A DNA stretch of 27,536 nucleotides, taken from NCBI GenBank assembly GCA_031969915.1, contig DALYJJ010000084.1:1-27536 (forward strand), read 5' to 3'. Within the stretch, counting starts at the first letter, position 1, and each line of letters opens with the position of its first letter. Origin of the DNA: DALYJJ01 sp031969915. Lineage in GTDB: Bacteria > Acidobacteriota > Terriglobia > Bryobacterales > Bryobacteraceae. Position numbers and translations under genes: made by a program. A model generated the notes under the pieces. The model searched no databases. It was not told the origin of the DNA and saw only the letters and a list, made by a program, of their open reading frames with translations. Positions 23,059-27,536 of this stretch are shown here, in pieces.

Positions 23059-24240
23059 ATGGCTGATGCTCACCTTCAAGAGCCGGAGCCGGCAATCGCG
23101 GCTGTCGCGGAAGCTATCGGGGAAGAGCGAACGAAGGCCGGACCGGCAACCCAGGAAAGTGCCTGGCGCCGCGTAGCGCTGATCGGAGTAGGGATCGTTG
23201 GCATCAGTGGCTTGCGATTTCTTGTGGATGAGCGCCTCTTCGTGTGGCAGAACACTGTCCACCACCTTTATGTTTTGCCGATCATGTATGCCGCGCTGCG
23301 CTTCGGTTGGCGTGGGGGCCTGGTCACCACTGCCGCCGCCGCGGCTTCGTACCTTCCCCACGCCGTGACCATGCACGCTGCTCAGCCGTTCCCTGGTTAT
23401 CTGCCCAGCAGAATCATGGCCCTGCTCGAGTTCTGTCTCGCGGCGGCGGTGATTGGGGTGTTATCGGAGAGAGACCGCCATCAGCGTCGGACCTTGGAGC
23501 AGACCACAAAGCGATTGAACCACGTCTACAACCAACTCCAAGGCAGCTACGAGCGGATGAAGCGATCCGAGCGCCTCTACGCAGCCGGAGAGCTGTCAGC
23601 CGGCCTGGCACATGAAATCAGGAATCCGATCGCGAGCATCGCCGGCGCGGCCGAACTCCTCCAGCGGAATGCTGATTCCGAACAGAGGCGTCGCGACTGC
23701 CTGGGGATCATTTCCAAGGAGTGCAACCGCCTGAACCACCTGCTGAAGAGCTTCATGGACTTTGCCAAGCCTCGGCTGCCCATGTTTCAGACGGTTGCGG
23801 TTGCACCGATCCTCGCGTCCGCGATGGAACTCGCCGCCCACGCGATCGGCCGCCAACCGGTCGCGTTGCGTCAGGATCTCGGATCGGACCTGCCCGCTCT
23901 CGAATGCGACGCCGAGCAGATCAAGCAGGTTCTCTTGAACCTGCTCCTCAACGCCATTCAGGCGATGCCCCATGGGGGAGAGATCGTGGTGTCGGCAAAG
24001 TCCCAGAAGGGTAATCTCGTGATTGCTGTGCGCGACCAAGGTTGCGGAATCAGCAGGGAGAATCTCGGGCGGCTCTTCGATCCGTTCTTCACGACAAAGG
24101 AGGCCGGCACCGGTCTCGGTCTATCGGTGGCGCATCAGATTGTGGCGCAGCACGGCGGCTCGCTGTGGGCGGATCCCAATCCCGGCGGAGGGACGACGTT
24201 CTCCATCCGGCTCCCGCTGCGGCGTCTGGAGGCTCGATGA
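23059..24240 (+). CDS. NtrB/ZraS-like membrane histidine kinase
   Basis: A 393-residue sensor kinase from the ATG at 23059 (MADAHLQE), preceded by GGAGG; an in-frame start at 22999 is less likely. It has about four membrane segments near residues 38-145 (including HHLYVLPIMYAALRFGWRGGL), a coiled linker (HQRRTLEQTTKRLNHVYNQ), a HisKA domain with H185 in LAHEIRNPIAS, and an ATPase domain with NLLLNAIQAMPHGGEI, DQGCGI, FDPFFTTKEAGTGLGL and an HGGSLWADPNPGGGTTF end. This architecture is typical of kinases paired with sigma-54 activators. Its stop overlaps the regulator start (ATGA). The signal is unknown. Confidence 0.92.
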   Translation: MADAHLQEPEPAIAAVAEAIGEERTKAGPATQESAWRRVALIGVGIVGISGLRFLVDERLFVWQNTVHHLYVLPIMYAALRFGWRGGLVTTAAAAASYLPHAVTMHAAQPFPGYLPSRIMALLEFCLAAAVIGVLSERDRHQRRTLEQTTKRLNHVYNQLQGSYERMKRSERLYAAGELSAGLAHEIRNPIASIAGAAELLQRNADSEQRRRDCLGIISKECNRLNHLLKSFMDFAKPRLPMFQTVAVAPILASAMELAAHAIGRQPVALRQDLGSDLPALECDAEQIKQVLLNLLLNAIQAMPHGGEIVVSAKSQKGNLVIAVRDQGCGISRENLGRLFDPFFTTKEAGTGLGLSVAHQIVAQHGGSLWADPNPGGGTTFSIRLPLRRLEAR

Positions 24241-25608
24241 GAACCAAATCGATCCTGGTTGTCGATGACGATGAGAGCCTGCGCACCATCATGCGGATGC
24301 AGCTCGAGGACCTCGGCTATGCGGTGACCGCAGTCTCCGGAGGCAACGAGGCTTTGGCTGTTCTGACGGCCGAATCGGTGGCTCTGGTGATCACCGATCT
24401 GAGAATGCCAGTGATGTCCGGGATGGATCTCCTGAAGCGGGTCCGGGCGGAGTTTTCAGAAACTCAGGTCATCATTATTACTGCCTACGGGACCATCGGA
24501 AACGCCGTGGAAGCAGTGAAGGCGGGAGCGTACGACTACGTCACGAAGCCGATCAACTTCAGTGATCTCGCTCTCGTCGTGGCCAGGGCTCTGGAGCGCC
24601 AATCGCTCCTTACGGAGGTGGGGACCCTCCGCGCCACTCTGGACCGCAAGTACGGCTTCGATGCGATCATTGGACGGTCGGAAGCTCTCTTGGCGGTCCT
24701 CGATCAGGCCGCCAGAGCCGCTCAGAGCAAGGCCACAGTGCTGATCCGTGGCGAGACCGGCACGGGAAAGGAACTGTTGGCCAAAGCCATTCATGCCAAC
24801 AGCGATCGTAAGCATCTCCCGTTCGCAACCATCAACTGCGGCGCGATACCGAGGGAGTTGTTGGAGTCCGAGCTTTTCGGTCACGTCAAGGGTTCCTTCA
24901 CCGGCGCCGTCGCCAACAAGAAAGGCCGCGTCNNNNNNNNNNNNNNNNNNTTTTCTCGATGAGATCGGCGAGATGCCGCTCGAACTCCAGGTGAAGCTCC
25001 TTCGGCTCATCCAGGAGGGGGAAATCGAAAAGGTCGGCGCAACCGGTCCTGCCAAAGTCGACGTACGGATCATCGCGGCTACGCATCGCAACCTCCCGGC
25101 CAGAGTCGAGGATGGCGCGTTTCGGGAGGATCTGTATTACAGGCTGGCGGTAATCCCGCTCGACCTGCCGCCGCTGAGGAACCGTGCCGAAGACATACCC
25201 GATCTTGTTCAACAGTTCTTCCTGAAGAGCCGGGAGAAACACGACCGTACGGATCTGGCTTTCCCGACATCCCTGCTGCCGTGCTTCACTGCGTACAGTT
25301 GGCCTGGCAACGTCCGCGAATTGGAGAACGTAATCGAACGGCTGGTTGTGCTGGCCGCGGGAAACGAAATCAGCCTGAGCGATTTGCCCGAGCCTTTGCG
25401 CCGCCAGCGGCCGGTCACCGAGGTGCTGCACCTCGAACTCCCCCCGCTGGGAATCAGCCTGGAAGCGGTAGAGCGAGATCTGATCGAGATGGCCCTGAAG
25501 AAGTTCAATTGGAACCAGACGCACGCCGCCAGGTACCTGGACATCAGCCGGAAGACGTTGATGTACCGAATGGAGAAGCACGGAATCCAGCGGGCGGTTC
25601 GGCAATGA
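24237..25608 (+). CDS. NtrC-family sigma-54 activator (interrupted by assembly gap)
   Basis: Response regulator coupled to the kinase. Receiver: DDD at 10-12, D54 (VITDLRMP), T82, K104. AAA+ domain: Walker A GETGTGKE (172-179), sigma-54 contact loop GSFTGA (219-224; Ser replaces the usual Ala), Walker B FLDEIGEM, ATHRNL sensor and R-finger region FREDLYYRL. The C-terminal Fis-type helix-turn-helix is NWNQTHAARYLDISRKTLMYR. Eighteen N (24933-24950) interrupt it between GRV and FLDEIGE, and the two halves are in different frames. The family needs about eight codons there, so the true gap is probably 23 bases rather than 18. The gene is most likely intact in the organism. Confidence 0.92.
24933..24950. 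other. Run of 18 N (assembly gap)
   Basis: Unknown bases inside the sigma-54 activator gene. The gap length is wrong by a number not divisible by three, since the reading frame changes across it although both flanks match the family continuously. Confidence 0.98.
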
Positions 25609-25743
25609 CCGCGAATTCCCTCGCCCTCTAGGCCACGGCGTCGTAGGGTTCGCGGCAGCGGCCGGACATGCCGACGGGAACGCCGATGGAGTCTAGGACT
25701 TGGCCTCGCGTCCCGTAAGCCGTGAGCACAGGCAATCGGCACG

Positions 25744-25774
25744 GAAAGGCCTGCGGATCAGCGACAGGCCTTTC
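25744..25774. terminator. Bidirectional terminator hairpin
   Basis: A perfect 10-bp stem (GAAAGGCCTG/CAGGCCTTTC) with an 11-base loop lies between the convergent activator and helical-protein genes. The arms end in AAA/TTT, so a short T run closes the hairpin on either strand. The position between convergent stops supports a terminator for both transcripts. Confidence 0.65.
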
Positions 25775-25805
25775 GATCTGGGGGGGCGGCTATTGCTCCG
25801 GCGGC

Positions 25806-26270
25806 CTACTGCCGCAGCGCCATGGCGCTCTTCTGCAGCATCTCAGAACGCTTTGCGATTCCTTCCGCCTTCGCACGAAGGACCGAACGGCTTTTCTCCG
25901 GCTGGTCACCCAGCAGCATGCCCTGTTTGTTGGTGGCGAAGATGGTGAGCAGTTCCGCTTTGGTCTTGATGAGGTTGAATTTCGCCTGCTGCTGCCCGGT
26001 CATGGACTGCTCCATCGGCTGGAGTTCGGCAACCATCTTGTTGACGGCTTCGACATGAGCGGTCAGGCTAGTCATCATCTCCTTGACTTTGTTTAAGTCG
26101 AACTGCCTGACGCGGAGTTCCTTGCTGATGTCCTGTGCCTCGAGCTGCACCTTCTTTGCCTCGCTGATGAGCAGCTCTGCTTTTTGCGGCAGGTCCCCAG
26201 CCGTGCCGCCCGCGGGACCGAGTATCCCCAGCGACAGCGCAGCAGTTGCGACGATCATGTGACGAAACAT
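25806..26270 (-). CDS. Secreted helical protein under sigma-54 control
   Basis: A 154-residue protein with a signal peptide (MFRHMIVATAALSLGILGPAGGTAG) and a mature part that is almost entirely helical and heptad-like (ELLISEAKKVQLEAQDIS, VKEMMTSLTAHVEAVNKMVAEL, TKAELLTIFATNKQGMLL). No cysteine and almost no histidine remain after processing, so metal binding is not obvious. A strong ribosome binding site (AGGAAGGAG) precedes the ATG, and a near-consensus sigma-54 promoter lies 64 bases further upstream. It converges with the kinase/activator operon. The arrangement recalls ZraP, a small helical periplasmic protein controlled by ZraSR through sigma-54, but there is no clear sequence similarity. 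Function unknown. Confidence 0.8.
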   Translation of the reverse strand: MFRHMIVATAALSLGILGPAGGTAGDLPQKAELLISEAKKVQLEAQDISKELRVRQFDLNKVKEMMTSLTAHVEAVNKMVAELQPMEQSMTGQQQAKFNLIKTKAELLTIFATNKQGMLLGDQPEKSRSVLRAKAEGIAKRSEMLQKSAMALRQ

Positions 26271-26333
26271 GAGTGTTGCTCCTTCCTTTTCGTGAGCCTG
26301 GAATGCGTGGTTGTCCGGCTTCGTCTGAGGATT

Positions 26334-26349
26334 TGCAATTGCGGTGCCA
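26334..26349 (-). promoter_or_regulatory. Sigma-54 promoter of the secreted helical protein
   Basis: Minus-strand TGGCACCGCAATTGCA matches the -24/-12 consensus (TGGCAC-N5-TTGCA) exactly, with GG and GC separated by 10 bases. It lies about 64 bases before the start codon at 26270. Confidence 0.85.
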
Positions 26350-26541
26350 CGTAGCGAATCTCACGTTTTGCCCTCCCTTCGCAGCGCGCGCGGCTTGGTT
26401 GCCGCCTCGCCGCTGCCCCGGCACGACCGCCGCTGCCTCATTTCAGGACACCGCTCATAGTGGAACCGCCTGCCGTTGTAAGTCCTCCCGGACCGCCGAT
26501 CAGTGACCGTAACGCCTGAAAAGCCAAGTGGATGGACTTCG

Positions 26542-26558
26542 TCGCTTGTCCCAAGCGA
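26542..26558. promoter_or_regulatory. Candidate activator (UAS) site, inverted repeat
   Basis: TCGCTT-GTCCC-AAGCGA is a perfect 6-bp inverted repeat. It is about 160 bases upstream of the plus-strand sigma-54 promoter and about 190 from the minus-strand one, the usual range for an NtrC-type enhancer. Only one copy was found, so the assignment is tentative. Confidence 0.4.
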
Positions 26559-26715
26559 TGCCAGTATCCGGAGCTTCCGCAACGAACGGCGATTCTGCGC
26601 TGCCTTAACAGGCACGGAAGGCGGCGTGAAGGCTCTCGTGCCGTCGGCTGATGGCGTCACGGCTCGTCGCGCGCCGGCAGCATATTGCGGCGGTGGGGGC
26701 CTCGGCTGGATCCTC

Positions 26716-26731
26716 TGGCACGGCAAATGCT
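26716..26731 (+). promoter_or_regulatory. Sigma-54 promoter of the DUF302 gene
   Basis: TGGCACGGCAAATGCT has the -24 TGGCACG element and a -12 ATGCT element with the correct GG-N10-GC spacing; one base differs from the TTGC consensus. Transcription would begin near 26742, giving a leader of about 26 bases with the AAGGAG ribosome binding site. Confidence 0.75.
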
Positions 26732-26767
26732 CATGAAACATCTGGAATCCCGAGAAGGAGAAGGCTT

Positions 26768-27178
26768 ATGGAATCGGCGGAGAGATTCACCTACCTGATT
26801 CAGGAACCCTTCGAGCGGGCATTAACATCGATTCGCGCGGCAATGATGAAGGAAGATCTGCTGGTGCCCATGGAGCTGGACGTCGCCGCCAGGATTAAGA
26901 GAGAACTGGGTATCGGTTTGGCCCCTTGCCGGCTGCTGTTTGTCGACTGCCCCGTCTTGCTGCTCGAGGCTGCGACCCTCGACTACGCGACCGTTGCCCG
27001 ATTTCCTTTGCACGTCGCCGTCGTGGGCCTTGGCCAGCGGACCAGTATCCACGTGACAGGTCCGTCGGGTGTTTCGAACGCGGCAGCCTCCAGTCCTTTG
27101 GACAAACTCCAGGCCCGCGTACTACAAGCGATCGAGAAGATCGCAATACGGCAGCGGCCGTGGGCCCTGGTCGGATGA
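26768..27178 (+). CDS. DUF302 domain protein under sigma-54 control
   Basis: A 136-residue protein with no signal peptide. The start is the ATG at 26768, preceded by GAGAAGGAG; a longer frame upstream would include the promoter. The sequence (FTYLIQEPFERALTSIRAAM, LLVPMELDVAARIKRELGIG, APCRLLFVDCPVLLLEA, FPLHVAVVGLGQRTSIHVTG) follows the DUF302/TT1751-like fold, a small alpha-beta protein of unknown biochemical function. The CP pair often seen in this family is present as DCPVLLLEA. The C-terminal extension (SSPLDKLQARVLQAIEKIAIRQRPW) is helical. Its -24/-12 promoter ties it to the neighbouring NtrC-type activator. It is followed after about 40 bases by a receiver-domain gene. Confidence 0.82.
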   Translation: MESAERFTYLIQEPFERALTSIRAAMMKEDLLVPMELDVAARIKRELGIGLAPCRLLFVDCPVLLLEAATLDYATVARFPLHVAVVGLGQRTSIHVTGPSGVSNAAASSPLDKLQARVLQAIEKIAIRQRPWALVG

Positions 27179-27217
27179 TCGAACTGCGACGGCCTGGCCG
27201 TCGGAAGGAGTCGTGGG

Positions 27218-27536
27218 ATGAAGAGGAGCGGCAACGACCGCAATAAGTGGCCTTCCAACGGTGGCGAAGAGCACCTGTCACTTCTGGTAGTCAGTTCCTT
27301 TCCGGCCGACGCCGCGCAAGTGGGCAGGATGCTCGGCGCGTCGCCCTGGAGTGTACTCTCCGCCCGGTCGCTGCAACAGGGACTGGCGTTATTGAATGAT
27401 CATCCCGTCGCGGTTGTGATCTGCGAACGCGACCTGCCGGATGGGTGCTGGAGGGATCTGCTGCATGCGCCGTCGCGGGCGGACCAGGTTCCCCTGCTCA
27501 TCGTGACGTCACGGCTCGCGGACGAACACCTATGGT
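27218..27536 (+). CDS. Receiver-domain protein, 5'-part only
   Basis: An open frame from the ATG at 27218 to the right edge (106 complete codons), with a GGAAGGAG ribosome binding site. After a polar 18-residue start (MKRSGNDRNKWPSNGGEE), the sequence HLSLLVVSSFPADAAQVGRML, then VLSARSLQQGLALLNDHPVAVVICERDLPDG and VPLLIVTSR, follows the beta-alpha pattern of a response-regulator receiver. The likely phospho-acceptor is the Asp of CERDLPDG and the conserved Thr is in IVTSR. The usual acidic pair after strand one is replaced by SS, so phosphorylation is doubtful. The output domain lies outside the window. It probably belongs to the DUF302 transcript. Confidence 0.7.
   Translation, partial: MKRSGNDRNKWPSNGGEEHLSLLVVSSFPADAAQVGRMLGASPWSVLSARSLQQGLALLNDHPVAVVICERDLPDGCWRDLLHAPSRADQVPLLIVTSRLADEHLW

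Larger units (their letters stand above)
26271..26767. other. Divergent sigma-54 control region
   Basis: About 500 bases without a gene between the divergent helical-protein and DUF302 genes. It holds the leader and promoter of each, and a shared 365-base upstream region in which activator-binding sites are expected. Confidence 0.5.

Noticed and set aside
26503..26736. Plus-strand open frame of 77 codons in the divergent control region
   Set aside because: It has no ribosome binding site, overlaps the sigma-54 promoter and shows no recognisable protein pattern.
1..27536. CRISPR arrays, insertion sequences, integrase or transposase genes
   Set aside because: No regularly spaced direct repeats and no integrase or transposase peptide were found on either strand, so mobility of the tRNA array is inferred from its form only.

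Overview
The window most likely comes from an Acidobacteriota genome of the Solibacter/Bryobacter group. The taxonomic evidence is a serine hydrolase carrying the Solibacter-type C-terminal domain (TIGR03437-like), a secreted protein built of carboxypeptidase-regulatory-like repeats, several serine-hydrolase homologues, NNC/NNG-rich codon use and high GC. This is an inference from protein style; no rRNA is present. One run of 18 N (24933-24950) marks an assembly gap inside a sigma-54 activator gene.

Layout. 1-2149: start of a Flp-type pilin gene running off the left edge, then a coupled pair on the minus strand (prenyltransferase/squalene-cyclase-repeat protein, DUF362 protein). 2147-3794: LuxR-type response regulator and histidine kinase, divergent from a heavy-metal RND efflux operon (3970-10152: outer-membrane factor, lipoprotein adaptor, CzcA-like pump, DUF190 PII-like protein, small membrane protein). 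Two palindromes lie in the divergent gap. 10179-18674: two beta-lactamase-fold serine hydrolases, a second NarL-type two-component pair, a carboxypeptidase-regulatory-repeat protein and a TrpB2-type tryptophan synthase beta chain. A relic of miaB survives between two of these genes. This block has a marked C-over-G excess on the plus strand whatever the gene orientation.

18965-19549: the standout region, a tandem array of seven tRNA genes (Ser-GCT, Tyr-GTA, Leu-GAG, Leu-CAG, Leu-CAA, Trp-CCA, Cys-GCA). Each encodes its own CCA, and the last six are separated by only 1-3 bases. The three with leucine anticodons lack the long variable arm expected of bacterial tRNA-Leu, yet all discriminator bases match the predicted amino acid. 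The array is followed by a VapB-like antitoxin and a gutted VapC gene, a small membrane protein of unknown function and an antitoxin-like small protein. Such arrays are known from mobile elements and phages, so this looks like an acquired or decaying accessory region.

21332-22690 (minus): a TerC/Alx family membrane protein preceded by a yybP-ykoY (manganese) riboswitch. The riboswitch has a clear alternative pairing next to a strong ribosome binding site, and that site serves a 59-codon ORF placed one base before terC. 23059-27536: an NtrB-like kinase and NtrC-like sigma-54 activator, a terminator, then a secreted helical protein (minus) and a DUF302 protein (plus). These last two are fired by divergent -24/-12 promoters with a shared upstream region. 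A receiver-domain protein runs off the right edge. The likely logic is one two-component system controlling an envelope or stress response through sigma-54.
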